Positions 18,913-28,600 of a DNA stretch of 64,000 bases are shown piece by piece; the stretch's first letter is position 1, and each line of letters begins with the position of its first letter. The notes under the pieces were generated by a model. That model did no database searches, was not told the DNA's origin, and was given only the letters and a program-made list of their open reading frames with translations. Location of the stretch: the NCBI GenBank assembly GCA_040112665.1, contig CP157796.1, positions 2,133,501 to 2,197,500 of the forward strand, in the 5' to 3' direction. The stretch comes from Oceanicaulis sp. (GTDB lineage: Bacteria; Pseudomonadota; Alphaproteobacteria; Caulobacterales; Maricaulaceae). A program made the position numbers and the translations under genes.

Positions 18913-19875
18913 ATGCGTTTCATGCTGTTCACCGCCGCCAGCGTTCTCGCGCTCAGCGCCTGCGGGCCTGACGAGGCCGAGATCGAGGCCGAGGACGAGA
19001 CGATGGAGGGCGTCGAGGTCGCAAACGGGGGCGGCGTCGACGACCGCAATATGGGCGACGACCCCGCCGACGAATTCTCTGCGGATGCCGAAACTGCCGA
19101 CGCGGGCTATGGCGAACAGGACATGGCCGGAGGCGAGACCGGGGACGTGACCGGCGACGCCACGCGCTCGGGCGACGACCAGGTCGGCGCCGAGCCTGCG
19201 TCCTGGAGCTATGAAGGCGAAGCCGGGCCTGCGAACTGGGCCGACCTCGACGAGCGGTATCAGGTCTGCGAGACGGGGAACCGCCAGTCGCCGATCGATC
19301 TGGGCGAAACGCCGATCGAAACAGAAGAGACCGCCGCGATCCGCTGGAACGAGGCGGTGAACGCCTCGATCGACGGGCGCGGGATCGCCTTCAAGGTGAC
19401 GTTCGAAGAGGCTGGCGGGCTGATGCTGGGCGATGAAGCCTACGAGCTCATCCAGATGCACTTCCACGCCGGCTCCGAGCACACCGCCGAAGGCGAACGC
19501 TATCCGCTGGAAGCGCATTTCGTGCACCAGTCCGAAGGCGGCGATCTGGCGGTCGTGGGCGTCTTCTTCGAGCGCGGCGATCCCAGCCCGGTGCTCAATG
19601 CGATCATCGCCAGCCTGCCGGACGGGCCGCGCGTGACCGACATGGACGCCGCGCTGTCGCTGGACATGCTGCTTCCCGAGGACCGGCGCGCCTGGCGCTA
19701 TGAAGGCTCCCTGACCACGCCGCCCTGCACCGAGGGCGTGCAGTGGATCGTGTTCGAGACCCCGGCGACCGCCGCAGGCGAGCAGATCGAGGAGATCGCC
19801 GCCTATCACCCGGGCAATTACAGGCCGATCCAGTCCACCGGCGACCGCGAGGTGCGCACCGGCGAGGCCGGCTAG
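18913..19875 (+). CDS. Alpha-class carbonic anhydrase, lipoprotein
   Basis: A 320-residue exported zinc enzyme that interconverts CO2 and bicarbonate. The signal peptide ends LALSAC-GP (lipobox). Residues 20-95 are an acidic disordered linker. The catalytic domain shows NRQSPIDL, the zinc-binding pair in QMHFHAGSEHT and the third His in EAHFVHQ, and the LTTPPCTEGV strand typical of alpha-CAs. RBS AAGGAGCGAG precedes the ATG. Stand-alone gene. The long acidic spacer probably holds the domain away from the membrane. Confidence 0.95.
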   Translation: MRFMLFTAASVLALSACGPDEAEIEAEDETMEGVEVANGGGVDDRNMGDDPADEFSADAETADAGYGEQDMAGGETGDVTGDATRSGDDQVGAEPASWSYEGEAGPANWADLDERYQVCETGNRQSPIDLGETPIETEETAAIRWNEAVNASIDGRGIAFKVTFEEAGGLMLGDEAYELIQMHFHAGSEHTAEGERYPLEAHFVHQSEGGDLAVVGVFFERGDPSPVLNAIIASLPDGPRVTDMDAALSLDMLLPEDRRAWRYEGSLTTPPCTEGVQWIVFETPATAAGEQIEEIAAYHPGNYRPIQSTGDREVRTGEAG

Positions 19876-19911
19876 CTTGGCGCAGGGCCGGGGGCGGCTT
19901 ACCTCTGACCC

Positions 19912-20934
19912 ATGATCCGCCCCCAGGACCTGCTGCGCGAGACCGAGCGCGGGCTCTATTGCGAGCCCGGCGGGTTCTATATCGACCCGATGCGGCCCGC
20001 AGAGCGCGCCGTGGTCACCCACGGCCACGCCGATCACGCCCGCGCCGGTCATGACGCCGTCGCCGCGACGCCGGAGACGCTGGCGATCATGGCGGCTCGT
20101 TACGGTGCGGAATTCTGCACGCGCGCCCAGTCGCTTCCCTATGGCGAGACGGTGAAGATCGGCGAGGTGTCGGTCAGCCTGCATCCGGCCGGCCACGTGC
20201 TGGGCTCGGCGCAGGCGCGGCTGGAATGGAAGGGTCTCGTGATCGTCGTCTCCGGCGATTACAAGCGCCGCCGCGATCCCACCTGTGCGCCCTTCGAGGT
20301 GCTGCCCGCCCATGTCTTCGTCTCAGAAGCCACCTTCGGCCTGCCGGTCTTCCGCCATCCCGACGACACAGGCGAGATCGCCAAGCTTCTGGCCAGCGTC
20401 GAGCGGTTCCCCGCTCGCGCCCATCTCGTCGGCGCCTATGCGCTGGGCAAGGCGCAGCGGGTGATCATGCTCCTGCGCGAGGCGGGCTATCACGAGCCGA
20501 TCTACATCCACGGCGCGCTGAAACAGCTCTGCGATCTCTACCGCGAGCACGGCGTGGAGCTCGGCGAGCTCAGAAACGCCACCTTGAAGGACGCCGACGG
20601 AAAGAAGGCCGACTTCGCCGGGAAGATCGTCATCGGCCCGCCCTCGAGCTTCCAGACCAGCTGGGCGCGGCGCTTTCCCGATCCGGTGACCTGTTTCGCC
20701 AGCGGCTGGATGCGCATTCGCGCCCGCGCCCGCCAGCGCGGCGTGGAGCTGCCGATCATCCTGTCCGATCACGCCGACTGGGACGAGCTGACCCGGACCG
20801 TGCGCGACGTCGATCCCGAGGAGCTGTGGATCACCCATGGCCGAGACGACGCTCTGGCGCGCTGGGCGGAGCTCGAAGGCTACCGCGCCCGTCCGCTGAG
20901 CCTGGTGGGCTATGAGGACGAAGATGTGGACTGA
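19912..20934 (+). CDS. Ligase-associated DNA exonuclease (metallo-beta-lactamase fold)
   Basis: A 340-residue MBL/beta-CASP-type protein. The metal motif is VVTHGHADHARAGH (HxHxDH, about residues 35-48), followed by HPAGHVLGSAQ, SGDYKRR and late SDHADW, the pattern of the exonuclease normally encoded beside an ATP-dependent DNA ligase and a DEXH helicase in alphaproteobacterial repair operons. Here the next gene is PdeM and neither ligase nor helicase is present. It lies 36 bp after the carbonic anhydrase gene. Confidence 0.88.
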   Translation: MIRPQDLLRETERGLYCEPGGFYIDPMRPAERAVVTHGHADHARAGHDAVAATPETLAIMAARYGAEFCTRAQSLPYGETVKIGEVSVSLHPAGHVLGSAQARLEWKGLVIVVSGDYKRRRDPTCAPFEVLPAHVFVSEATFGLPVFRHPDDTGEIAKLLASVERFPARAHLVGAYALGKAQRVIMLLREAGYHEPIYIHGALKQLCDLYREHGVELGELRNATLKDADGKKADFAGKIVIGPPSSFQTSWARRFPDPVTCFASGWMRIRARARQRGVELPIILSDHADWDELTRTVRDVDPEELWITHGRDDALARWAELEGYRARPLSLVGYEDEDVD

Positions 20935-21021
20935 CGGCGCTGCGCGCTTGCGTGTTCACGCTTCGTGCCTGTAACTGGAGGGATGCTTCAGACCCTCACC
21001 CCGGCGGGCCGGCAGGCCGTT

Positions 21022-21690
21022 ATGACTGTGAACGGCGCGCGCATCGCCGCCGACCCGTCCGGCGCGGCACTGGAGCTGTCCACCGGAACCCTGCTGGTCG
21101 CCGACCTGCACTTCGAGAAGGGCAGCGCCTTCGCCGCGCGGGGGGCCATGCTGCCGCCCTACGACACGCGAGCGACCCTTCATCGGCTCGCCGAGGTGAT
21201 AGCCCGGCTGCGCCCGGCGCGCGTGGTCGCCCTAGGCGACAGTTTTCACGATCTCGGCGCGCACGGACGCATTCACGAGGCCGACGCGCGCATGCTCGCC
21301 GATCTCGTCGCCTCGGTGTCCGACTGGCTCTGGATCGAGGGCAATCACGATCCCGAACCGCCCGCCCGCTTCGGCGGACGACGCGCGTACGAGACCCGGC
21401 TGGGTCCGCTTCATCTGATCCACGAGCCCGGCGCCGGCGCCCGGCCCGGCGAGGTCGCCGGACACCTGCATCCGTGCGCGAAGATCGCCGTGCGCGGCCG
21501 GGGCCTGCGCAAGCGCTGCTTCGCAACGGACGGCGCGCGCCTGGTCCTGCCTGCGTTCGGGGCCTTCACCGGCGGGCTCAATCTGCGCGACGCGGCCTGG
21601 GCGCCGATTTTTCCCGCCGCGCCGACCGCCTGGATGTGCGGCGACCGGCGGGTTTTCCCCGTCTGCGGCTCCAAACTCAGGCCCGATTGA
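21022..21690 (+). CDS. pdeM: Ligase-associated DNA damage response endonuclease PdeM
   Basis: A 222-residue calcineurin-type phosphoesterase. Metal motifs are VADLHFEKG (D-x-H), LGDSFHD, EGNHDPEP and the late GHLHPCAKI. This matches the PdeM family, which belongs to the ligase/exonuclease/helicase repair cluster. The start at 21022 is inferred from family length and GCAGG upstream; ATG 20983 and GTG 20965 are longer options. It follows the exonuclease on the same strand. Confidence 0.85.
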   Translation: MTVNGARIAADPSGAALELSTGTLLVADLHFEKGSAFAARGAMLPPYDTRATLHRLAEVIARLRPARVVALGDSFHDLGAHGRIHEADARMLADLVASVSDWLWIEGNHDPEPPARFGGRRAYETRLGPLHLIHEPGAGARPGEVAGHLHPCAKIAVRGRGLRKRCFATDGARLVLPAFGAFTGGLNLRDAAWAPIFPAAPTAWMCGDRRVFPVCGSKLRPD

Positions 21691-21767
21691 AGCGCGGGGC
21701 CTTGTCAGGCCGCGCCGAAGCGCCGAGTTTCCCGCCCGACGTCAATTCACAGCGAAGGGATTTGATC

Positions 21768-22934
21768 ATGAGCAGACGCGAGTTCGACATCGTCGTTTTC
21801 GGAGCCACGGGGTTCACCGGCCGGCTCGTCGCCGAGTTTCTCGCCGCTCACCATCCCGAGATCCGGTTCGCCATGGCGGGCCGCAATCCTGAAAAGCTGA
21901 AATCCGTGCGCGACGAGATCGGCGCGCCGGCCGACACCCCGCTGATCGAGGCGGGCGCGGACGATCATCAGGCGCTGCTCTCGCTCACCGGGCGGGCCGA
22001 ATGCGTGATCACCACGGTCGGGCCCTACCAGCTGTACGGCGAGCCGCTGCTGCGCGCCTGTGCGCTGAACGGCACCGACTATGTCGATCTGTGCGGCGAG
22101 CCGGCCTGGATGGCCGACATGATCAAGGCCTACGAGGCCCAGGCCAGGGAGAGCGGGGCCCGGATCGTCCTGTCCTGCGGCTTTGATTCCATTCCCTTCG
22201 ATCTCGGCGTGATGTTCCTTCAGGAAGAAGCAATCCGCCGCTCCGGCGCCCCGATCGAGCGCGTGAAGGGCCGCGTGCGCTCGATGAAGGGCACGTTCTC
22301 CGGCGGCACGGCGGCGAGCTTCGCCGAGACGATGAAGCGCGCCCAGTCCGAGCCCGAAGTGATCGAGGTTCTCAAGAACCCGTTCGCGCTGACCCCCGGC
22401 TTCACCGGGCCCCAGCAGCCCCACGGCGCCAAGCCGGTTTATGAAGACGATCTCGGCAGCTGGTCGGCGCCCTTCATCATGGCCGCGATCAACACCAAGA
22501 ACGTGCACCGCACGAATTTCCTGCTCGGCCATCGCTACGGCGAAGCGATGGTCTATGACGAGATGCTGCTGACCGGCCCGGGCGAAAAGGGCGAGCAGAT
22601 CGCCAATCATGTCGCCAAAGACCGGTCGATGGCCGAGAACAAGCTCAAGCCGGGCGAGGGGCCCTCGAAGGAAGAGCGCGAGAAAGGCTCCTACGAGCTG
22701 ATGTTCACCGGCGAGACCAAGGACGGCGAACGGATCACCGCCATTGTCTCCGGCGACCGTGATCCGGGCTATGGCTCGACCTCGAAGATGATCGCGGAAA
22801 CCGCGATCGGGCTGGCCAAGGATATCGGCCGCGAGCACACGCCCGGCGGGATCTGGACGCCCGGCTCTGCGCTCGGAAAGGCGCTGATCGACCGGCTGAG
22901 CGTGCACGCCGGCCTGTCCTTCCGCTATGAGTGA
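21768..22934 (+). CDS. Saccharopine dehydrogenase-like / trans-acting enoyl reductase family protein
   Basis: A 388-residue NAD(P)-binding protein. The start at 21768 has GAAGGGA upstream. The Rossmann motif is VVFGATGFTGRLVAEFL (about residues 9-25), followed by AMAGRNPEKL, TTVGPYQLYGEPLL and YVDLCGE, all typical of the family that includes mycobacterial Rv2449c-type enoyl reductases and human SCCPDH. The C-terminal half contains the family's FSGGTAASF motif. Its reaction here is unknown; lipid metabolism is the likely field. Confidence 0.85.
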   Translation: MSRREFDIVVFGATGFTGRLVAEFLAAHHPEIRFAMAGRNPEKLKSVRDEIGAPADTPLIEAGADDHQALLSLTGRAECVITTVGPYQLYGEPLLRACALNGTDYVDLCGEPAWMADMIKAYEAQARESGARIVLSCGFDSIPFDLGVMFLQEEAIRRSGAPIERVKGRVRSMKGTFSGGTAASFAETMKRAQSEPEVIEVLKNPFALTPGFTGPQQPHGAKPVYEDDLGSWSAPFIMAAINTKNVHRTNFLLGHRYGEAMVYDEMLLTGPGEKGEQIANHVAKDRSMAENKLKPGEGPSKEEREKGSYELMFTGETKDGERITAIVSGDRDPGYGSTSKMIAETAIGLAKDIGREHTPGGIWTPGSALGKALIDRLSVHAGLSFRYE

Positions 22935-22992
22935 TCGGGGGAAAATAAGGCGATCTGGGTTAAGGTAAGGCGTTTCAGGGAGACTTCTTGCC

Positions 22993-23256
22993 ATGACCGC
23001 GCAGAAAGCGATCGACTCCACAGTCACCGAAAAAGGCCAGACCACGCTGCCCAAAGCCGTGCGCGAAGCGCTGAGGCTGAGCGCTGGCGACAAGGTTCGG
23101 TACTTCATCTACGGCGACGAGGTCCGGATCGCCAAGGTCCGCTCGGCCATGGATCTCGCAGGGATGCTTTACGAACCCGGCCGCAAGCCCGTCACGATCG
23201 AAGAGATGAACGAAGCGATCGCGCGCGGTGCGGCTTTCGGTGAGGCCGACGAGTGA
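22993..23256 (+). CDS. AbrB/MazE-type antitoxin
   Basis: An 87-residue protein with a SpoVT-AbrB DNA-binding domain (TVTEKGQTTLPKAVREALRL, about residues 10-29) and an acidic C-terminal tail that would block a PIN toxin. Its stop overlaps the start of the toxin frame by 4 bp, the usual layout of a vapBC-like pair. The toxin is broken (next entry), so this is an orphan antitoxin, possibly still an autoregulator. Confidence 0.85.
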   Translation: MTAQKAIDSTVTEKGQTTLPKAVREALRLSAGDKVRYFIYGDEVRIAKVRSAMDLAGMLYEPGRKPVTIEEMNEAIARGAAFGEADE

Positions 23257-23421
23257 TCGCAATCGACGCCAATGTCCTCGTGCGATTCAGCGAGCGCGAC
23301 GGCGGCGATTTCGCCCGATCTCATGATCGCCGCTGCGGGGAAGCGCGCCGGAGCCTTGCCGCTATACACCTTCGACAAGAGGTCTGCGCGGCGATCAGGC
23401 GTAAGCCTTCTCGACGCCTAA
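23253..23421 (+). pseudogene. PIN-domain (VapC-type) toxin remnant
   Basis: The frame opens correctly with MIAIDANVLVRF, the first catalytic Asp region of PIN toxins. After about 16 residues the homology jumps and shifts frame: from 23308 another frame reads DLMIAAAGKRAGALPLYTFD and ends SLLDA at a TAA (23419-23421), the typical PIN C-terminus. About 80 central residues, including other catalytic acids, are missing. An internal deletion with frameshift is the simplest reading. It overlaps the end of the convergent DUF3429 gene by 4 bp. Confidence 0.85.
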
Positions 23422-23912
23422 AGGCTGAACGTCGGCGACCAGCGCACGAACGCCGCGAAGCTGAGACTGATGACCGCGCCGACGGTGAGCAGCAGGCGCA
23501 GCGGCAGGTACCAGCCGGGGAAGGTGGCGTCGCGGATCGCGGCGCGGTCCCACAGATACTGGATCACGAAGCCGGCGATCAGTATCCCCCAGCCGACCAG
23601 TTCGAGATTGATCGGGATGCCAGGCCGGCTCCAGACCTGGAGCGGCACGGCGATCCAGCCCGCCAGCGCGATGACGATCGCCAGCACCAGAACGCCGGTG
23701 CGCGGCTTGTCGCCGTGAATGACCAGCTCGCCCGCCCAGCGCCCGCCGGCGAGAAAGCTCAGGATCACCGCGGCGTAGGGCGGAAGCGCGTTCGCCGCCT
23801 GAAGCTCGGCCTGCCCGCCCAGCGCCAGGCCCAGAGCGCCGGCCACGAACGGGATCAGCCCGCCGAAGCCCAGAAAGATCGCGGCGAGGGGCGCGTCGGA
23901 CAGGCGGTTCAT
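23418..23912 (-). CDS. DUF3429 family membrane protein
   Basis: A 164-residue protein with five predicted membrane segments (APLAAIFLGFGGLIPFVAGAL first). It fits the DUF3429 family of small integral membrane proteins, function unknown. The start at 23912 is chosen to begin with MNRLSDAPLAA. It lies 17 bp after the TIGR02186 gene and is probably the third gene of the tauE operon. Confidence 0.75.
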   Translation of the reverse strand: MNRLSDAPLAAIFLGFGGLIPFVAGALGLALGGQAELQAANALPPYAAVILSFLAGGRWAGELVIHGDKPRTGVLVLAIVIALAGWIAVPLQVWSRPGIPINLELVGWGILIAGFVIQYLWDRAAIRDATFPGWYLPLRLLLTVGAVISLSFAAFVRWSPTFSL

Positions 23913-23929
23913 GCGTGCGTCTCCATCAT

Positions 23930-24733
23930 TCAGCGTCGGCGTCCGGCGGCGGCGGCGGCCCATCCGGCGAGGCCCGCCATGATCACTGCGAGCAGGCCGT
24001 AGACAAGGGGGTGGTCGTGGGCGAGCTCATATATGGCGCGCTCGGCGCCGGCCTTGACGACCTCGAGGCTCGTGGTGCGGGTCGCGATCGGTTCTCCGCC
24101 GCGGAAGAGATAGACGTCCGCTTCGTAAACGCCCGTGGGCGTGGCGGCCGGCAGCAGGATGCGGGCGGAAAACAGTCCGTTTTCAAACGTTTCAACGCCC
24201 CCTGGCCGTTCGGCGAACAGTTCCGCGCGCGCCTTGTTGCGCACGATCGCCGAGCGGTAATCGACGATCTCCGCGCCGAGTTCCGAGACGCGCATGTCGG
24301 GCACGCCGAACCGGGTCTCGAGCCGCTCGGTCTCCGGAGCGGACAGCCTGAGATGCGCCATGCCGATCCCGTTGCGGCGCAGGGCGGAGAAGGTGGCGAA
24401 CTCCTCAAGCGGCCGGGTCGAGGCGACGGCGTAGAAGCTCGCCACCTGCTCGAACCGGATGGGTGCGGCGTTCACCCATATGCCCGCCACCCGGCGCTTG
24501 CGCATGACGCGCAGGTCGCGCATCGGCCCGCGCACGGCCACCACGATGTCGTCGCCGTCTTCCATGCCGACCGCGGCGCCGAAAAGCGTAAGTTCCGCGC
24601 CGGCGAAATTGGACCTGATTTCAACGACGTCCTCGGTCAGCGCCGCAGCGATCTGCGCGCGCGGGGCATCGGCGTCCTGCGCGAATACCGGCGCGGCGAG
24701 CAAGGCGGCGAGGAGGGCGGCGAGGCGGATCAT
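23930..24733 (-). CDS. TIGR02186 family exported membrane protein
   Basis: A 267-residue protein with a cleavable signal peptide (ALLAAPVFAQ), a periplasmic domain that begins LTEDVVEIRSNFAGAELTLFGA and one C-terminal membrane segment (GLLAVIMAGLAGWAAAAAG). This is the conserved alphaproteobacterial partner of a TauE/SafE permease (TIGR02186). The start overlaps the tauE stop by 4 bp. It is presumed to work with the permease, possibly as a periplasmic part; not demonstrated as far as I know. Confidence 0.82.
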   Translation of the reverse strand: MIRLAALLAALLAAPVFAQDADAPRAQIAAALTEDVVEIRSNFAGAELTLFGAAVGMEDGDDIVVAVRGPMRDLRVMRKRRVAGIWVNAAPIRFEQVASFYAVASTRPLEEFATFSALRRNGIGMAHLRLSAPETERLETRFGVPDMRVSELGAEIVDYRSAIVRNKARAELFAERPGGVETFENGLFSARILLPAATPTGVYEADVYLFRGGEPIATRTTSLEVVKAGAERAIYELAHDHPLVYGLLAVIMAGLAGWAAAAAGRRR

Positions 24734-25656
24734 GAGCCGCCTCCCGCTTCCATCAGCACGTAGAGATCGGTCGGGGTGCTGGCGAGGTCCCAGGCGAGTT
24801 TCAGGCAGACGGAAAGGACGATCAGCGCGAGGGCGGCGCGCAGCTCCTCGCCCTTGATCTTCGCGCCTGCACGCGCGCCGATCTGGGCGCCGGCGACGCC
24901 GCCGACGATCAGCAAAGCGGCCAGAACGACGTCGACGGTCTGGTTCTGGACGGCCTGAAGAACGGTGGTCAGGGCGGTCACGAAGAGGATCTGGAACAGC
25001 GAGGTGCCGATCACGACGTTGGTGGGCATCCGCAGGAGATAGATCATGGCCGGAACAGCCACGAAACCGCCGCCCACGCCCATCAGCGCGGCCAGGGCGC
25101 CGACCAGAAACCCGATGAGAATCGGGGGGATGACGCTCATATACAGCCCCGAGACGGGAAACCGGGTCTTGAAGGGCAGAGCGTCGATAAGGTTGCGCTT
25201 GCGGCGTTTGCGCTTGGGGGCGGAAGACCCGAGGGTTCGGCGGCGGATCGCGTTGAGACTCTCGATGAGCATCAATCCGCCGATTATCCCGAGGAAACCG
25301 ACATAGCAAAGCGAGATCGCCAGATCGATCTGGCCCATCGCCTGCAGGATCGAGAACAGCTGCACGCCGGTGACCGAGCCGAACACCCCGCCCACCAGCA
25401 GAACCAGCCCCATCTTCACGTCCAGAGATCGCCGCCGCCAGTGCGCCAGCGCGCCGGAGACCGAGCTCGCCATGATCTGATTGGCCTGGGTGGACACCGC
25501 CACCGCGGGCGGCACGCCCAGGAAGATCAGGATCGGGGTCATCAGAAACCCGCCGCCCACGCCGAACAGGCCGGAGAGGAATCCCACGCCCAGCCCCAGG
25601 CCCAGCAGGACGAAGAGGTTGATCGAGATTTCCGCGATCGGAAGGTAGATCTGCAC
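24730..25656 (-). CDS. TauE/SafE family permease (sulfite/organosulfur exporter type)
   Basis: A 308-residue protein with about eight membrane segments and the duplicated family motif: GLFGVGGGFLMTPIL near residue 29 and ALMGVGGGFVAVPAMI near residue 190. A basic loop (APKRKRRKRN) connects the halves. The family exports sulfite, sulfoacetate or similar anions. First gene of an operon with the TIGR02186 protein and a DUF3429 protein. It starts 13 bp after the stop of podJ on the same strand. Confidence 0.88.
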   Translation of the reverse strand: MQIYLPIAEISINLFVLLGLGLGVGFLSGLFGVGGGFLMTPILIFLGVPPAVAVSTQANQIMASSVSGALAHWRRRSLDVKMGLVLLVGGVFGSVTGVQLFSILQAMGQIDLAISLCYVGFLGIIGGLMLIESLNAIRRRTLGSSAPKRKRRKRNLIDALPFKTRFPVSGLYMSVIPPILIGFLVGALAALMGVGGGFVAVPAMIYLLRMPTNVVIGTSLFQILFVTALTTVLQAVQNQTVDVVLAALLIVGGVAGAQIGARAGAKIKGEELRAALALIVLSVCLKLAWDLASTPTDLYVLMEAGGGS

Positions 25657-25668
25657 GACGCTCCCGCC

Positions 25669-28600
25669 TCAGCCGGCGGCGGCGCGCTCGAGCCTGGCGA
25701 CGAAGTCCGCGTCCACCGGCGACCCGGGCGTAAGCCCCGCTTCGCTCTGGTAACGGACGATCGCGATCCGGGTTCTCTCTCCCATCACGCCGTCCGCAGG
25801 ACCGGGATCATAGCCGAGTTCGGCGAGCAGGGCTTGAGCGCGGGCGGTGAGCGCGCCGGCGTCCGCGTTTTCCCAGGGCTGGGGCGGATATTCGCCCTGC
25901 GCAGCCGGGTCGCCCCGGCGCGGGGTGAAGCCGCGCGCGACCTCGTCTGCGGCGCTGCGCTGTTCGGGGCTCAGTTCGCGGCGCAGCTCGCTGGCGCGGC
26001 GCGCCGCGTCCTGATCGCCCGAGGCCGCCGCGATGGAGAACCAGGCGTAGGCGTCAGCCAGGCTCTGCGGCACGCCGAAGCCCTCCTGGTACAAAAGGCC
26101 CATGTTGAACTGGCTGTCGCGCACGCCGTGAAGCGCGCCGAGCTCGAAGAAGCGGGCGGCCTGGGCCTGGACTTCAGGGGCGTCGCCGGCGGCGATGAAC
26201 ATCCCGCCCGCGTCGTGCATCGCCATGACGTTGCCCGCCTCGGCGGCGCGGACCATCCAGTCGCGCGCGGCCGCCGCGTCGGTGGGCACGCCCTGACCGG
26301 TCTGCAGCATCAGGGCGAAGCGGCGCATGGCGGCGGGCTCGCCCTGCTCGGCGGCGCGGCGCATCAGGGCGGCCGCATCCGCGCTGCGGCCCGCTTCCAG
26401 CCGGTCCAGCGCCAGCTGATACCGCGCGACCGCGTTTCCTGCAGCCGCAGCCTCTTCAAGCGTCGGCACGGACACGGGAATGCTCGCCGGGACGCTCAGC
26501 GCGGCGGGCTGAAGCACGGGCTCGGACAGGGCCGCCTGCGGTTCAGGCGCAGCTTCGGTTTCGGTCGACGTTTCTGGCGCAAGTTCGGACGCCGGGGCCG
26601 GATCGGCGGCCGCCGGAGCGGCCTCGTCAGCGCCAGCAGGCGCCGCGGGCGTGTCGGCGAACAGGGTGGAGAGCGCTTCAGCCGAGTTTGCAGGGCGGGC
26701 GGCGGCGGTGGCGGGCGCCTGCCGGTTCATCGCTTCGAGCGCCAGCATGCCCGCGGCGGCCGCCACGGCGACGAAGCCCAGAACGCTCGCCCCGATCAGC
26801 AGCGCCTTGCCGCCCTTGCGCGGCGCGGCTTCTGCAGGCGCGTCCCAGCTCGTCTCGCCGCGATTGGACCTGACGGTCTTGCGCGCTGCGGCCAGGAAAT
26901 CAGGATCGGCGGTCGCGCCGGGGCGGGCCGGGCGGCGCGGCGCTTTCGGCTCGGCTTCGGCGCTCAGCGAGGCGGTGTCCGCGCGGCGGCGCTCGGCGGC
27001 GGCGGGGCGGGGCGCTTCGGCGTCGAGCACGAAGCTGTCGCGCGCCGCGCCGGGGTCCTCGCCGGTCTCGAAGCTGTCGCCGGCGAAACCCGGCGGCGGG
27101 GGGAGAGGCGTGTCGAAATCCGCCGCCTTATCCACGCCGTCTCCCGGTCCTTTCCCGTCGGATCCGTCACCGCCGCCGCGCTTTCCGTCACGGCGAGACG
27201 GCTTCACACCCTCAAAACCGGCCTTTCCATCATCAGCGCGTTCGCCGCGCTTGCCTTCGATCTGTTCGAGCCGGTCGGCCAGCGCCGTCATCGCGCGCTG
27301 GACGGGCGACAGCGCGTCGGAGGTTTCCTGCCGCGCCTGGTCGAGCCGGGCGTGAACGCCCTTCATCGCCTCTTCGATGCGCTGGGCGGTCCGCTCTTCG
27401 GAGGCGCGGATGCGCGCGTCGAGATCGGTCTCGTTGGCGCCGCGGCGGGTTTCGAGCTTCTCGACGACCTCGGCCATCTTCTCGCCGGCGGCCTCGACCG
27501 CGCGGGCGGAGCGCTGCTCGGCCTGCTGGACCCGGTCGGCCAGGCTCTCGCCCAGGCGGGCGACCTGTTCGCCGATGCGGCGGACCGCGGCGGTGTTCTC
27601 CGCCCGCACCCGATCGAGCCGGGCCTCGATGTCGCTGCGCACTTCGCGCTGATCGCGGCGGGTCTCGCTGTCTGAGAATTTCTGCTCGAGCCGGCGTTCA
27701 GCCTCGGCGATGCGGCCGTCCACGGCGCGCGACAGCCGGCCGACTTCCTCGGCGATGCGGGTGAGGGCGCCGGTCTGGCGTTCCTCGGCGCGGGCGAGCC
27801 GGGTCTCGGCGGCTTCGAGCGCCTTTTCAAACCGCGCTTCGTCGGGTCGGCCCTGAGCGACCTGGGCCACCTGGCGGGCGCAGTCGGCGCGGGTCTCGCG
27901 CACGATCTCGGCCAGCTCGCGCGCCAGCGCGTCGAAGCGGCGCTGGATGTCTTCCGCGCCTAGCGTGTCGCCGGTCTTCGCCTCGATCTCGCGAAGGCGG
28001 CGATCGAGGCTTTCCTGGCTGCGGGTCAGGGCTTCGGCGGCGCGATGGGTCGCGCTTTCAGCGGCGATCAGGCGGCTTTGAAGGCTGCGCGCGGTCTCCT
28101 GAAGGGAAGACAGGGCCTCGCCGGCGCGGGTCTCGCGCGCCTCGCCGGCTTCGCGCAGGGCGGCGGCTTCGTCGCGGAAGCGCTTCTCCGCTTCCTCGAC
28201 ACGCTCGGCCAGGGTCTTCACCGCGCGCTCGGCGTGATCGCGGCGGCGCTCTTCCTTGTGGGCGAGATTGTCGAGTTCGGCGCGCACGTCGCGCTCGGTC
28301 TCGTACAGGCGGGCGGCGATCTTGCCGACGGTCGTCTCGACCGCCTTCACCGCGTCGGCGTTTCCGCCGCCGGGCCCGGCGCGTTCGAGCTTGCGGATGC
28401 GCTCCAGCAACTCGTCAGTCTGACCGCGCAGGCGGCGGACCTGCTCGCCGGCCTCCCCGCCGTCCTCGTCCTGGGCGTCTTCCAGCGCCTCGAGCCGGCG
28501 CGCGAGCGCGAGCACGGACTGATCCACGCTGGTCATGGCGAGGGTGGAGCGCTGCTCTGCGGCTTCCAGCCGTTCGGTCAGGCGCTGGACGACCCGGCGC

